Notes: generated by a model from the sequence alone, not told the origin. A DNA stretch of 64,000 bases from Mycobacterium sp. SMC-4 (GCF_025263265.1 NZ_CP079869.1:248001-312000); one strand, 5' to 3'. Shown: positions 44,108 through 53,727, counted from the first letter of the stretch. Numbers and translations are program-made.

Positions 44108-45850
44108 ATGGCGCGTGGGGTGGCGGTATTCATCGGGGCGGGCGTACTCGCCGCATCGTTGTCGGGTTTGGTGCTCGGGTCGGCGCCGGTCGCCGCCGCG
44201 GACGCCGGCGGCAGTTCGAGTGCGTCGGCGGATCGTAGTGGCCCCTCAGCCAGGGGCGACGCTCGTGCCTCGCAGCGCGAGCAACGCCGCAATGCGGTGG
44301 CCGAGCGTGCTACCGGCGTATCCCGTGCCGCGCAGAGGCATGAAGAGTCGACAGACGAGGCTAAACCACAGGACGACAGCGGTTCCGCGGTAACGGAACG
44401 ACTGGAGACGCGTGCCGAGTGGGCCAGCACCGTCGCCGATGAACGGGCCGCCCGGGACCGGCCGGTGACCTCGGAGTCACTCGAGGTGAACGTCGACACC
44501 CAGCGGCCCAACCCACAGCGCGAGGTGGAACCCGCCGCGCCCGCCGACGCCGCGCCCGCCGACGCGGCGGTCGTCACCACGGTCGCGCCGGTCGCGGATC
44601 GGCAGGCGCCCACACCGCGCCGGGAACGACAACTCGCCTCAGCGAGATCTGCGCTGACCGCGCCGGCGGCGGTTGATTTCATCGCGCCGGCCGTCGCGCA
44701 CCGGGAGGTCGATGCCGACCCACCACGATCAGCGACGCTGCTCAATGTCGTGGGTTCGATGGTGATCAACGCCCTCATGGGGTTGATCCATCTCGTCGAC
44801 GGCCCGCCCGTGCTGCCACCGGGCAGCACGGTCACAGTGCGCACCTCGTCGCTGACTCTGCCGATCGGCAAGGGCCGCACGGTTCAAGCGGACTGGTACT
44901 TCCCCGAAACCGTCAATGACACCACCCGACTGGTCTACCTGCAGCACGGGTTCCTGGCCAGCGGCCCGATGTACAGCTACACCGCTGCCAAGCTCGCGGA
45001 GCGGACCAACAGCATCGTGGTGGCGCCGTCGTTGTCGTCGAACTTCTTTGCGCCCGAAGCCGTCTGGGTGGGCGGCTCGACCATGCACCGCGCGATCGCC
45101 GAGCTGTTCGTCGGCGACCGTCACGCACTGACCGTCAGCGCCCGTGCTGCAGCGGGTGATGACGTGGTGCTGCCGACCGCGTTCGCGCTGGTCGGTCACT
45201 CCGCCGGCGGCACCCTGGTCACCAGTACCGCAGGCTTCCTGGTCGACAACGGTGCCGTCGCCGATCTGGTCGGAATTGTGATGCTCGACGGGGTGGAGCC
45301 CGCGGACTCTCCGCTGTTGTCCAGGGCCCTGGACAAGCTGACCGGCGATGCACACCGGCCGATCTATCTGATCTCCTCGCAGCGCTACTTCTGGAGTCGT
45401 GGTGGGGACATGGCCGACAAGCTGTCGCAGGCCCGGCCGGATGAGTTCAACGGCGTCGGCCTCATCGACGGTATGCACATCGACTACATGACCGGCGGTA
45501 ACCCGGTACTTCAGCTCTTGCAGTACGTGTTCGGCGGGTTCAGTCAGCCGCGAAACGTCTACGCCGCGGCAATGATCAGCGCAGGATGGATCAACGACCT
45601 GTTTGCCGGGACAGTGGTGAACGGAACTTACGGCGATCCGCACGAGGAGATCACGATCGAGACTCCGGCCGGCAACGCCACCGCGGTGGTGCTGCCGCTG
45701 GGTTATCCGGCACGCCCGGTCTGGCCCCTGTGGTTCGAAGCCTTGCTGACCAGCATCTTCGATTTCGGAGGTCGACACATCTTCGTGTATGAACCGCTGC
45801 CGGGCTACGAAGTACCGATCGCCGAAACGACCTCAGCCCAGCGTGGATAG
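44108..45850 (+). CDS. Exported alpha/beta hydrolase with long disordered N-terminal region
   Basis: A 580-residue protein. A signal peptide (about 1-32, cleavage near VAAA-DAG) is followed by a low-complexity Ser/Ala/Arg/Glu region (about 33-230), then an alpha/beta hydrolase domain with YLQHGFLASG (oxyanion loop) and GHSAGG (Ser365 nucleophile) and a DGVEPADS segment. Such mycobacterial proteins are often secreted lipases or esterases anchored through the disordered part. SD GGGGAGA precedes ATG 44108. Its last 46 bp overlap the convergent TetR gene. Substrate unknown. Confidence 0.85.
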   Translation: MARGVAVFIGAGVLAASLSGLVLGSAPVAAADAGGSSSASADRSGPSARGDARASQREQRRNAVAERATGVSRAAQRHEESTDEAKPQDDSGSAVTERLETRAEWASTVADERAARDRPVTSESLEVNVDTQRPNPQREVEPAAPADAAPADAAVVTTVAPVADRQAPTPRRERQLASARSALTAPAAVDFIAPAVAHREVDADPPRSATLLNVVGSMVINALMGLIHLVDGPPVLPPGSTVTVRTSSLTLPIGKGRTVQADWYFPETVNDTTRLVYLQHGFLASGPMYSYTAAKLAERTNSIVVAPSLSSNFFAPEAVWVGGSTMHRAIAELFVGDRHALTVSARAAAGDDVVLPTAFALVGHSAGGTLVTSTAGFLVDNGAVADLVGIVMLDGVEPADSPLLSRALDKLTGDAHRPIYLISSQRYFWSRGGDMADKLSQARPDEFNGVGLIDGMHIDYMTGGNPVLQLLQYVFGGFSQPRNVYAAAMISAGWINDLFAGTVVNGTYGDPHEEITIETPAGNATAVVLPLGYPARPVWPLWFEALLTSIFDFGGRHIFVYEPLPGYEVPIAETTSAQRG

Positions 45851-46428
45851 CACACCGCTGGTCCGAGCCAGCGTGCAACGAATCGGCGTAGCTCCGGACC
45901 TGAGCGGGCCGGCGCGCCGGGGTCGACCAGCAGCGAGTGCATCGTGCGCAGGCACAGTTCGGCGAGCTCGTCGAGGGCCCCGTCGTCGAATCCGTGGCTG
46001 TGCCAGTCGACGTCGAATCGATGCAGTATCGAGTGGGCGAACGTCAGCGCGGTGTCCGACGTCAGCGACGTGACCTCCGTACCGTCGTCACCTCTGCTGG
46101 TGAGCAGTCGCCCAAAGGCGGTGTCGCCGCCAAGTTGCTCGACCGCATAGGAGACACTTTCGACCAGAGCCGCGACCGGGTCGGTCAGCCCGCCGACGTG
46201 ACCGGCGAGCCGGTCGATGAAGCCGTCGGCCGCGCGCATCGCGCCGGCGACCACAACCGCCTCGGCATTGGGAAAATGCCGGTAAACAGTCTGGCGGGTG
46301 ACGCCCAGCATGCGTGCAAGGTCGGCGATGCGCACCGGCTCCCCGATCTGCTCGGCGGCGTCGAGGATCCGGTCGATGGCCTCCTGATCGGAGGTGGGGC
46401 CGCGGCCCGCCCATCCGCGGTTACGCAC
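45805..46428 (-). CDS. TetR-family transcriptional regulator coupled to a P450
   Basis: A 207-residue TetR regulator with HTH PVRIADLARMLGVTRQTVYRHFPNAEAVV. The GTG start at 46428 overlaps the end of the P450 gene by 8 bp, so it is second in a two-gene operon and may autoregulate it. Its 3' end lies under the exported hydrolase gene (46 bp of antisense overlap). The ligand is possibly the P450 substrate; this is inferred only from linkage. Confidence 0.88.
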   Translation of the reverse strand: MRNRGWAGRGPTSDQEAIDRILDAAEQIGEPVRIADLARMLGVTRQTVYRHFPNAEAVVVAGAMRAADGFIDRLAGHVGGLTDPVAALVESVSYAVEQLGGDTAFGRLLTSRGDDGTEVTSLTSDTALTFAHSILHRFDVDWHSHGFDDGALDELAELCLRTMHSLLVDPGAPARSGPELRRFVARWLGPAVCYPRWAEVVSAIGTS

Positions 46429-47662
46429 GGTCAGAACAACCGAACTCCAGGTCCAGCCGGGTCGGCCCGGTCATACCCAGCATCGGATCCCACGGCGCCT
46501 CTGCCACCCGGCGTGGCTGTGGTAGCCGCCGGGCGATGATCTGGAGAGCCTCCGCCAATTCCAGACGAGCCAGGTTCGCGCCCAGGCAGTAATGGGCGCC
46601 ACCGCCGAACGTCAGGATCGCCGGCGCGCCCTCACGGCGCAGGTCCAATTGCTCGGCGTCGGAGTAGACCGCAGGGTCGCGGTTGGCGGCGAAGGTGTTG
46701 ACGAACATGAATGTCCCTGCAGGGAAGATGAATCCGTCGATCTCCGCGTCCTCGATTGCGACGCGCGGGGTGCCGCATACCGCCGGAGAGTGCCGCATCG
46801 TTTCTTCGACGGCGCGCATCGCCAAGTCCGGGTGGTCGCGTAGCATCGCCCACTGTTCTGGCCGATCGCACAGTGCCTGCACCGAGGCGGCAAGCTGATG
46901 GCGGGTGGTGTCGGTGCCGGCCATCAGCAGGCTGCTAGCCAGCATCTGGAGTTCGGAGGTACTCAGTCGGTCGCCGTCGTCCTCGGCGCGGATCAGATCG
47001 GAGAGCAGGTCATCGGTCAGGGTGTGGCGGCGACGCGCGACCATGTCGTCGATGTAGTCGTCCAGCGCGGTCCACGCGGCCATGATGGTGTGCTCGTTGT
47101 CGAGGATGTCGGTGCTGAAACTGAATGCCTGGAAGACCTCGTGGGTCCAATCGGAGAACAGGCGCCAGTCCTCACGCGGTGCGCCGAGCAACGCGCAGAT
47201 GATCGGCACCGGATACGGCCGGGCAATGTCGGCCACCACGTCGCAACGGCCTGCGTCGAGGACCCCGTCGATGAGTTCGTTGACCACGACGCCGATGGTG
47301 TCGTGCAGACGCGCGGTCGCCCGCGGGGTGAATGCGCGGCTGACCAGCTTGCGTAACCGCTGATGCTCGGCGCCGTGCAGGCACAGCAGCGAGGCCATCA
47401 CCTTGTCGAACAGCGGCCCGGAGGAGATGCCGACCATGCTCAGGTTGATGCCGGGTGGAGGAGCGAAGCGAGTGTCGCGCAGCACGAGGCGGGCCATCTC
47501 GTAGGACAGCACCTCCGGTCCGGCCGGGCCGATCGCGACGGGCGCCTGCTGCTGTGCGGTGTGCAGGTCGGACCATACCTCGGCCGGCGTCGCGGTCAGC
47601 GCGTAATCAAGAGTGGGAAGACCGGCGTCGAAGACGCTGCATGAAGTAGATCGGACACTCAT
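46421..47662 (-). CDS. Cytochrome P450
   Basis: A 413-residue soluble bacterial P450 with all key motifs: I-helix AGTDTTR, K-helix EETMR, the ERR-triad region, and the heme-binding loop FGGGAHYCLGANLAR with Cys359 as thiolate ligand. It needs a ferredoxin and reductase; none is adjacent (fdxA at 23994 is the nearest ferredoxin). The ATG at 47662 precedes its TetR in an overlapping pair. The upstream region (47672-47719) holds inverted GTATGA sequences. The CYP family cannot be named from sequence alone here. Confidence 0.93.
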   Translation of the reverse strand: MSVRSTSCSVFDAGLPTLDYALTATPAEVWSDLHTAQQQAPVAIGPAGPEVLSYEMARLVLRDTRFAPPPGINLSMVGISSGPLFDKVMASLLCLHGAEHQRLRKLVSRAFTPRATARLHDTIGVVVNELIDGVLDAGRCDVVADIARPYPVPIICALLGAPREDWRLFSDWTHEVFQAFSFSTDILDNEHTIMAAWTALDDYIDDMVARRRHTLTDDLLSDLIRAEDDGDRLSTSELQMLASSLLMAGTDTTRHQLAASVQALCDRPEQWAMLRDHPDLAMRAVEETMRHSPAVCGTPRVAIEDAEIDGFIFPAGTFMFVNTFAANRDPAVYSDAEQLDLRREGAPAILTFGGGAHYCLGANLARLELAEALQIIARRLPQPRRVAEAPWDPMLGMTGPTRLDLEFGCSDRA

Positions 47663-47671
47663 TCCGAAAAT

Positions 47672-47719
47672 GTATGACGATCCAGCGTAAAATGGCGGCG
47701 AATTGTCGTTTTATCATAC
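47672..47719. promoter_or_regulatory. Inverted GTATGA/TCATAC pair upstream of the P450 gene
   Basis: GTATGA (47672-47677) and TCATAC (47714-47719) face each other across 36 bp, starting 10 bp upstream of the P450 ATG, in an AT-rich stretch. They could be paired half sites for the operon's TetR. Confidence 0.3.
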
Positions 47720-47838
47720 GAGCCCGGTGACAAAGTATGGCTGATTGCAGCGGTGCAGATCTGCCGGGCGTCGTAACACGATGGCTGATGCGCTGTTCGA
47801 CGTCCGCATCGGTCGCACTTATGATTTCGCTTCTACCT

Positions 47839-47844
47839 TAGAAT
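47839..47844 (+). promoter_or_regulatory. -10 hexamer for a leaderless lysG transcript
   Basis: TAGAAT, 7 nt before the lysG GTG at 47852; close to the TATAAT consensus and without an SD. Confidence 0.5.
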
Positions 47845-47851
47845 CGCTGAT

Positions 47852-48721
47852 GTGCTCGACCACCTCGACGCCGGCCAGCTGGCTGCCCTGGCTGCGGTGG
47901 TCCAGTTCGGCAGCTTCGATGCGGCCGCCGAACACCTGCATGTCACCCCGTCAGCTGTCAGCCAGCGGATCAAGGCACTCGAACATCGCGTCGGTCAGGT
48001 TCTCGTTCTTCGTGAAAAGCCCTGTGTTGCAACAGCTGCAGGTATTCCACTGCTGAGGCTGGCCGCGCAGACCGCATTGCTGCAGAGCGAGGTGCTGGCC
48101 GAGTTGCACGGGGGGTCGGCCCAGCGGCCACGAATCGCCCTGGCCGTCAACGCTGATTCGATGTCCACCTGGTTCACCGGTGTTTTCGACAAGCTCCCCG
48201 ACGTGCTCTTCGACGTGCGTATCGAGGACCAGGACCACTCGGCGCGCCTGCTACGCGAGGGTGTGGTGATGGGCGCGGTCACCACCGAACAGACCGCGGT
48301 CGCCGGCTGCCGGGCTCGCCGACTGGGGGTGATGCGTTACCGTCCGGTGGCCAGCGCCGCTTTCGCCGGTCGCTGGCTGGGGCACGGATTCACCGCCGAG
48401 ACCGCGTCTACGGCGCCGTCCCTGGCCTGGAATCGCGACGATGCGCTACAGGATCAATTGTTGCGCAAGGTGTTCCGCCGTGCGATCCGCCGGCCGGTGC
48501 ACTACATCCCCACCGCAGCCGGATTCGGCGCCGCGGTCCATGCCGGGCTGGGCTGGGGGATGTACCCCGAACAACTGATCGACGAGACCTTCGTCGCGGT
48601 CACCGATGCGTTTCTCGACGTGCCGTTGTACTGGCAGAGCTGGAAGCTCGACAGCGCCACGGTTGCCCGGGTCACCGACGCCGTCACCGCAGCGGCGACA
48701 GGGCTGCGGCGCGGTCGTTGA
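47852..48721 (+). CDS. lysG: LysG/ArgP-type LysR regulator (Rv1985c-like)
   Basis: A 289-residue LysR-family activator. The N-terminal HTH is GSFDAAAEHLHVTPSAVSQRIKALE, followed by effector-domain segments such as NADSMSTWF and IEDQDHSARLLREG that match M. tuberculosis LysG (Rv1985c) closely. LysG activates the lysine/arginine exporter lysE when basic amino acids accumulate. Unlike in M. tuberculosis, its target lysE lies 17 kb away (30489). GTG 47852 appears leaderless. It is followed 23 bp later by the cob genes. Confidence 0.9.
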   Translation: MLDHLDAGQLAALAAVVQFGSFDAAAEHLHVTPSAVSQRIKALEHRVGQVLVLREKPCVATAAGIPLLRLAAQTALLQSEVLAELHGGSAQRPRIALAVNADSMSTWFTGVFDKLPDVLFDVRIEDQDHSARLLREGVVMGAVTTEQTAVAGCRARRLGVMRYRPVASAAFAGRWLGHGFTAETASTAPSLAWNRDDALQDQLLRKVFRRAIRRPVHYIPTAAGFGAAVHAGLGWGMYPEQLIDETFVAVTDAFLDVPLYWQSWKLDSATVARVTDAVTAAATGLRRGR

Positions 48722-48744
48722 CTGCGGCGGGGAAGAATCGCGGT

Positions 48745-49509
48745 ATGAGTGCGTCGGTCAGGGTGCGAATCCTCGGTGTCGGTATGGGGCCGCAGCACGT
48801 CACCGCCGAAGTGGCCCAAGCGCTGCACTCGGTCGACTACGTGCTGGCTGCGCAGAAATCCGACGACGACCGTCTGCTCGAGTTGCGTCGCGAGATCCTG
48901 CAGCGACACGCCGGTCCGAACGGGCCCGCCGAGCTCGTCACCGTCGCCGACCCGCCGCGCGATCGGTCCGAAGGGCTGACCACCGATGGTTACCACGGGG
49001 CCGTGTCGGACTGGCACGACGCGCGCGCCGCCCGGTACGCCGAGGTGCTTCGGCAGCGGGGCGGCACCGCAGCATTCCTGGTGTGGGGTGATTCTTCGCT
49101 GTACGACTCGACGATCCGCGTCGTCGAAAAGGCCCGTGACCTCGGCATCGAGGTGGACTTCGACGTATTGCCCGGGATCAGCGCACCCCAGCTGCTGGCC
49201 GCCCGCCACCGCATGGTGTTACACGAGGTCGGCCGGCCGGTGCACGTCACCACCGGCCGACGGCTGCAGGAGGCGGTCGCGGCCGGGCTCGACAACATCA
49301 TCGTGATGCTCAACCCGCCGCCGCACCGGCTGGACTTCACCGGCCTGCAGGACTGGACGATCTGGTGGGGCGCCAACCTCGGCACCCCGGGTGAACAGCT
49401 GCTGACCGGACGGCTGGCGTCGGTACTGCCGCAGATCGCGCAAGCCCGCGCCGCGGCCGAAGCCCGAGACGGCTGGGTGATGGACCTGTTCCTGATCAGG
49501 CGGCCCTGA
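48745..49509 (+). CDS. cobF: Precorrin-6A synthase (deacetylating) CobF
   Basis: A 254-residue tetrapyrrole (corrin/porphyrin) methylase: ILGVGMGPQHVTAEVA at the N-terminus, FLVWGDSSLYDSTIRV and DFDVLPGISAPQLLAARHR. CobF methylates precorrin-5 at C1 with loss of acetate in the aerobic B12 pathway. Start ATG 48745; an in-frame TTG at 48718 is less likely. It touches cobQ (stop and start share a base). To my knowledge cobF is missing from the M. tuberculosis complex, so this intact copy supports a non-tuberculous origin. Confidence 0.93.
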   Translation: MSASVRVRILGVGMGPQHVTAEVAQALHSVDYVLAAQKSDDDRLLELRREILQRHAGPNGPAELVTVADPPRDRSEGLTTDGYHGAVSDWHDARAARYAEVLRQRGGTAAFLVWGDSSLYDSTIRVVEKARDLGIEVDFDVLPGISAPQLLAARHRMVLHEVGRPVHVTTGRRLQEAVAAGLDNIIVMLNPPPHRLDFTGLQDWTIWWGANLGTPGEQLLTGRLASVLPQIAQARAAAEARDGWVMDLFLIRRP

Positions 49510-50981
49510 TGGCGGGTCTGCTCATCGCCGGAACCACCAGCGACGCCGGGAAAAGCGTCGTCACCACCGGCTTGTGCCGGGCCCTGGCGCGGCGCGGCAT
49601 CAAGGTCGCGCCGTACAAAGCGCAGAACATGTCCAACAACTCGATGGTGTGCGCCGGGCCCTCCGGGCAGGGGGTCGAGATCGGACGGGCGCAATGGGTG
49701 CAGGCGTTGGCCGCGCGCGCGACACCGGAGCCCGCGATGAATCCGGTGCTGCTCAAACCGGGCAGCGACCACCGCAGCCACGTGGTGCTGATGGGACAGC
49801 CGTGGGGTCATGTGGCGTCTGCGGACTGGCTGGAGGGCCGGCGTGCGCTGGCCGCCGCAGCACATGGCGCCTACGACGACCTCGCCGGCCGATACGATCT
49901 GATCGTCGCCGAGGGTGCCGGCAGCCCCACCGAGATCAATTTGCGGGCAGGTGATTACGTCAATCTCGGACTGGCTCGGCACGCCGGGTTGCCGACCGTC
50001 GTGGTCGGCGACATCGACCGCGGCGGTGTTTTCGCAGCCTTCTTCGGGACCGTCGCGCTGCTCTGCCCCGAGGACCAGGCGCTGATCGCGGGCTTCGTGG
50101 TGAACAAGTTCCGCGGCGACCAGGGCTTGCTCGAGCCGGGGCTGCGGGATCTGGAACGACTGACCGGCCGAACGGTGTACGGAACTCTGCCGTGGCGACC
50201 CGACATCTGGCTGGACTCCGAGGATGCCCTGGAATTGGCGGGCCGCCGATCCACCGGGCCGGGAGCGCGACGGGTCGCGGTGGTTCGGCTGCCGCGGATC
50301 AGCAACTTCACCGACGTCGATGCGCTCGGCCTGGAGCCCGGGCTCGATGTGGTCTTCGCTTCACACCCGAGCGCGCTGGCCGACGCCGATCTCGTGGTGC
50401 TGCCAGGCACCCGGTCGACCATCGCCGACCTCGGCTGGCTTCGCTCTCGCGGTGTGGACCGGGCACTGCAGGCCCATGCGGCAGCGGGCAAACCGGTGCT
50501 GGGCATCTGCGGTGGCTTTCAGATGCTGGGCCGGGTGATCCGCGACCCGCACGGCATCGAGGGCCAGGCGGCCGAGGTCGAGGGACTCGGGCTGCTGGAC
50601 ATCGAGACGAATTTCGTTGCGGAGAAGGCTCTTCGACTGCCGCGTGGGGCCTGGGAGGGGATCACTGCGACGGGTTACGAGATCCACCACGGCCGTATCG
50701 CCGGCGGAGACGGGCAGGACTTCCTCGGCGGTGTCCGGTCGGGGTCGGTGTTCGGAACGATGTGGCACGGCGCTTTCGAGGGTGACGACCTGCGTGCCCG
50801 GTTCCTGGCCGAGACCCTCGGCATGGCCCGGTCGGGTGTGTCGTTTTCGGCGGCCCGCGAAGCCCGGCTGGATGTACTCGGCGACCTTGTCGAAGCCCAC
50901 CTCGACGTCGATGCCCTTCTGGATCTGGCGAACTCGGTTGGGCCGCAGAGTTTCACGTTCCTCCCCCCGGGGGCGCCGTGA
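49509..50981 (+). CDS. cobQ: Cobyric acid synthase CobQ
   Basis: A 490-residue glutamine-dependent amidotransferase. The N-terminal ATP-binding half has [10 protein letters not shown] and YKAQNMSNN; the C-terminal class I-like glutaminase half has the nucleophile Cys in [10 protein letters not shown] and the His-containing MWHGAFEGD. It amidates the b, d, e and g side chains of adenosylcobyrinic a,c-diamide. Its start overlaps the cobF stop by one base and its stop overlaps cobK (TGATG). Rv0255c is the M. tuberculosis counterpart. Confidence 0.96.
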   Translation: MAGLLIAGTTSDAGKSVVTTGLCRALARRGIKVAPYKAQNMSNNSMVCAGPSGQGVEIGRAQWVQALAARATPEPAMNPVLLKPGSDHRSHVVLMGQPWGHVASADWLEGRRALAAAAHGAYDDLAGRYDLIVAEGAGSPTEINLRAGDYVNLGLARHAGLPTVVVGDIDRGGVFAAFFGTVALLCPEDQALIAGFVVNKFRGDQGLLEPGLRDLERLTGRTVYGTLPWRPDIWLDSEDALELAGRRSTGPGARRVAVVRLPRISNFTDVDALGLEPGLDVVFASHPSALADADLVVLPGTRSTIADLGWLRSRGVDRALQAHAAAGKPVLGICGGFQMLGRVIRDPHGIEGQAAEVEGLGLLDIETNFVAEKALRLPRGAWEGITATGYEIHHGRIAGGDGQDFLGGVRSGSVFGTMWHGAFEGDDLRARFLAETLGMARSGVSFSAAREARLDVLGDLVEAHLDVDALLDLANSVGPQSFTFLPPGAP

Positions 50982-51718
50982 TGCGGATCCTGCTACTGGG
51001 CGGCACTGCGGAGGCGCGCGCACTGGCCGAGTTGCTGATCGCCGACGGCATCGATGTCACCAGTTCGCTGGCCGGCCGGGTCGCCGAACCGCGGTTGCCG
51101 GTCGGGGCGGTGCGGGTCGGCGGGTTCGGCGGGATCGAAGGTCTGCGGGCGGTGCTGGGCGACTACGATGCCGTCGTCGACGCCACCCACCCCTTCGCCC
51201 GCAACATCTCGGCGCACGCCGCTGCGGCGGCGGGAACGACGCCGCTGCTGCGACTGGAGCGGCCGGGCTGGTCCGAGCGCAGCCGGGATGGCTGGCATTG
51301 GGTGGACTCCCACGAGCAGGCCGCGGCCTCTGCGGCACGGTTGGGACGTCGACCGTTGCTGACGGTCGGGCGTCAGGAGATCGCCCGCTTCGTAGCCGAT
51401 CTGGGCGAGCATGCGGTGCTGGCGCGCGTGGTGCAGGCCCCCGAGGTCGAGTTGCCCGCCGGGTGGCGGTTGATCCTCAGTCGCGGTCCTTACCAGCTGG
51501 CCGGTGAGCTGGACCTGATGGCCGAGCATCGCACCGATGTGCTCGTCACCAAAGATTCCGGCGGCGACCACACCTGGCCGAAGATGGAAGCGTCTGAGCG
51601 ACTGGGCATTCCCGTGGTCGTCGTGCGCCGCCCACACCGCGACCCGGCGGTGCCCACCGTGCGCACCGTCGGCGAGGTGATCGCCTGGGTGCGGGCTCTC
51701 TCTACGATGACACCGTGA
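50981..51718 (+). CDS. cobK: Precorrin-6A reductase CobK
   Basis: A 245-residue NAD(P)H-dependent reductase: [17 protein letters not shown] at the start, [18 protein letters not shown] and a C-terminal VTKDSGG segment. It converts precorrin-6A to dihydroprecorrin-6Y. Start ATG 50981, overlapping the cobQ stop; the cobU GTG overlaps its own stop by 4 bp. In M. tuberculosis cobK is at a different locus next to cobM/cobL, so this operon is arranged differently. Confidence 0.93.
   Translation: MRILLLGGTAEARALAELLIADGIDVTSSLAGRVAEPRLPVGAVRVGGFGGIEGLRAVLGDYDAVVDATHPFARNISAHAAAAAGTTPLLRLERPGWSERSRDGWHWVDSHEQAAASAARLGRRPLLTVGRQEIARFVADLGEHAVLARVVQAPEVELPAGWRLILSRGPYQLAGELDLMAEHRTDVLVTKDSGGDHTWPKMEASERLGIPVVVVRRPHRDPAVPTVRTVGEVIAWVRALSTMTP
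51703..51708 (+). promoter_or_regulatory. Possible internal leaderless promoter for cobU
   Basis: TACGAT within the end of cobK, 6 nt before the cobU GTG at 51715. It would allow cobU to be made apart from the operon message. Weak, since the sequence is also coding. Confidence 0.25.
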
Positions 51719-52239
51719 GAATCCTGGTCACCGGCGGCGTGCGCTCCGGTAAGTCCCGCCACGCCGAGACGCTGGTCGGCGGGGACGATCAGGTGACCTA
51801 CCTGGCTCCCGGCCGTCCGGCCGACGGTCGTGATCCCGACTGGGATGCCCGCGTCGCCCGTCATCGGGCCCGCCGTCCCGCGCATTGGCAGACCGTCGAG
51901 GTATCCGATGTCGCCGTGGCGCTGCGCGGCGCGCAGGGCACCGTGTTGATCGACTGCCTGGGCAGCTGGCTGACCGCGGTGCTCGACGACAACTCGCTGT
52001 GGGAGGTGAGTTCGAGCGACGCCCAGCACGCCGTCGACGCCCAGGTGTCGGCGCTGTGTGACGCGCTGGCCTCGCTCGACGACGTCGTCGTCGTCACCAA
52101 CGAGGTGGGCCTCGGGGTGGTGCCGTCACACCGCTCGGGGGTGCTGTTCCGCGATCTGCTGGGCACGGTCAATCAGCGGGTCGCCGACGTCTGCGACGAG
52201 GTGCATCTGGTGATCGCGGGTCGGGTACTTCGGATCTGA
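51715..52239 (+). CDS. cobU: Adenosylcobinamide kinase/guanylyltransferase CobU
   Basis: A 174-residue P-loop enzyme: Walker A GGVRSGKS at residues 7-14, [11 protein letters not shown] (nucleotide/His region), [10 protein letters not shown], and NEVGLGVVP. It phosphorylates adenosylcobinamide and then attaches GMP ahead of lower-ligand joining. GTG 51715 overlaps the cobK stop (GTGA). It is the last gene of cobF-cobQ-cobK-cobU. M. tuberculosis Rv0254c is the counterpart, beside cobQ as here. Confidence 0.96.
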   Translation: MRILVTGGVRSGKSRHAETLVGGDDQVTYLAPGRPADGRDPDWDARVARHRARRPAHWQTVEVSDVAVALRGAQGTVLIDCLGSWLTAVLDDNSLWEVSSSDAQHAVDAQVSALCDALASLDDVVVVTNEVGLGVVPSHRSGVLFRDLLGTVNQRVADVCDEVHLVIAGRVLRI

Positions 52240-52336
52240 CGGAAGCGGTCGCGCGTCTGCGGTCCGTCGCTCGCCGATAGTGCGGTCAGGGCGGGATTCC
52301 TCGAGACTTTGCGCCCCCAGCGCACGCTCGACGAAC

Positions 52337-52963
52337 CTAGGACCGGTAGCGCTCCGAATGCAGCACCGATTCCAGCGACGAGCGGGCGCGCCAACCGAAC
52401 CGTTCCAGGTCCGGTACGTCGGGTAGCTCGGCGACCTCTCCGACGCACAGCCACGCGACCGGCCGAACCTGCGACGGCATGCCGACCAGCGCGCTGAGGA
52501 AATCCTCGCGGTAGAACGACACCCAGCCGACTCCGAGCCCTTCGGCTGTCGCCGCCAGCCACAGGTTCTGGATCGCGCACACCACCGAGTACAGACCCGC
52601 GTCCGGGATGGCGTGCCGGCCCAGGACCTGCGGACCGCCACGGGTCGGGTCGTAACCGACCACGATGCCCAGCCCGGATTCGCAGATGCCCTCGATCTTG
52701 ATGCGGCCGAACGTCTCCGCGCGCTCGCCGGACAGCTCGGCGGCGAACGATTCCCGCTCGGCGGCCACGTGATCGCGGAACGCGCGCAAAGTCTCCGGTG
52801 AGCGCACCAGCACGAAATCCCACGGCTGCGACATGCCCACCGACGGCGCCGCGTGCGCGGCCAGCAGCACCCGCCCGAGCACCTCGTCGGACACCGGGCC
52901 GCCGGTGAACTCCCGTCGGGTGTCCCGGCGTCGGTTGATGACGTCGTAAAGCCGGTCGGTCAT
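52337..52963 (-). CDS. bluB: 5,6-dimethylbenzimidazole synthase BluB
   Basis: A 208-residue flavin-fold protein: RRRDTRREFTGGPV, APSVGMSQPWDFVLV, GLGIVVGYDPTRGG and YSVVCAIQNLWLAATAEGLGVGWVSFY are BluB signatures. It cannibalises reduced FMN with oxygen to make DMB, the lower ligand of cobalamin. Its ATG overlaps the cobM stop as ATGA (52960-52963). It converges with cobU over a 97-bp gap. Confidence 0.94.
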   Translation of the reverse strand: MTDRLYDVINRRRDTRREFTGGPVSDEVLGRVLLAAHAAPSVGMSQPWDFVLVRSPETLRAFRDHVAAERESFAAELSGERAETFGRIKIEGICESGLGIVVGYDPTRGGPQVLGRHAIPDAGLYSVVCAIQNLWLAATAEGLGVGWVSFYREDFLSALVGMPSQVRPVAWLCVGEVAELPDVPDLERFGWRARSSLESVLHSERYRS

Positions 52964-53727
52964 CGGTTCGGGCGCTCCCGCCCCGGGTCGTACAGGTGAC
53001 TCTCGCCGGACTGCGGGTCGGGCTGCTCCGCCAGCGCCCGTCCGACCAGGATCACCGCCGCCTGCCGAAACCCCGCGGATTCGACCGCGTCGGCGATGTC
53101 GGCGATCGTGCCACGCAGGATCTGCTCATTCGGCTGAGATACCCGGTAGACCACGACCACCGGACAGCCCGGCCCGTACTCGGGTTCGAGTTCGACCATC
53201 AACTCGCGGATTCGCGTCACGGCCAGGTGCAGCACCAGAGACGCGCGGGTGGCCGCAAATGCGCGCAGCGACTCCGTGTCCGGCATCGCGGTGGAGCGTT
53301 GCCGGGTGCGGGTCAGCACCACCGACTGGGTCACCAGCGGCACCGTCAGCTCCCGGCCCACTGCAGCTGCGGCCGCGGCGTAGGCCGGCACGCCCGGTGT
53401 CACCGCCCAGGGCACCCCGGCCCGGTCGAGCCGGCGGGTCTGCTCGGACACGGCCGAATACAGCGACGGATCACCGGAGACCAGCCGCACCACCCGCCGC
53501 CCGGCGCCGTGGGCGTCGACGATCCGAGAGACGATCTGATCCAGGTCCAGAGGCGCGGTGTCGACGAGTTCGGCGGCCGGTGAGCAGTGCGCCAGCACGT
53601 CGGGGTCGAGGTACGTGCCGGGGTAGAGCACCACTTCGGCGTGGCCGAGCAGCTGCGTGGCACGCACGGTCAGCAGGTCCGCGGCACCGGGACCGGCGCC
53701 GACGAAGTGCACCGCGCGCTCAGTCAT
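52960..53727 (-). CDS. cobM: Precorrin-4 C11-methyltransferase CobM
   Basis: A 255-residue tetrapyrrole methylase with VHFVGAGPGAADLLTVRA at the start, VVRLVSGDPSLYSAV and VTPGVPAYAAAAAAVG. It methylates C11 of precorrin-4 in B12 synthesis. ATG 53727 was chosen because the methylase fold begins here; the longer frame to 53784 adds an unrelated Arg-rich stretch. It is coupled to bluB and transcribed toward the cobU end. Confidence 0.92.
   Translation of the reverse strand: MTERAVHFVGAGPGAADLLTVRATQLLGHAEVVLYPGTYLDPDVLAHCSPAAELVDTAPLDLDQIVSRIVDAHGAGRRVVRLVSGDPSLYSAVSEQTRRLDRAGVPWAVTPGVPAYAAAAAAVGRELTVPLVTQSVVLTRTRQRSTAMPDTESLRAFAATRASLVLHLAVTRIRELMVELEPEYGPGCPVVVVYRVSQPNEQILRGTIADIADAVESAGFRQAAVILVGRALAEQPDPQSGESHLYDPGRERPNR

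Noticed and set aside
47745..48056. 103-codon frame upstream of and into lysG
   Set aside because: It overlaps lysG's promoter and start in another frame, is Ser/Arg-rich and shows no domain.
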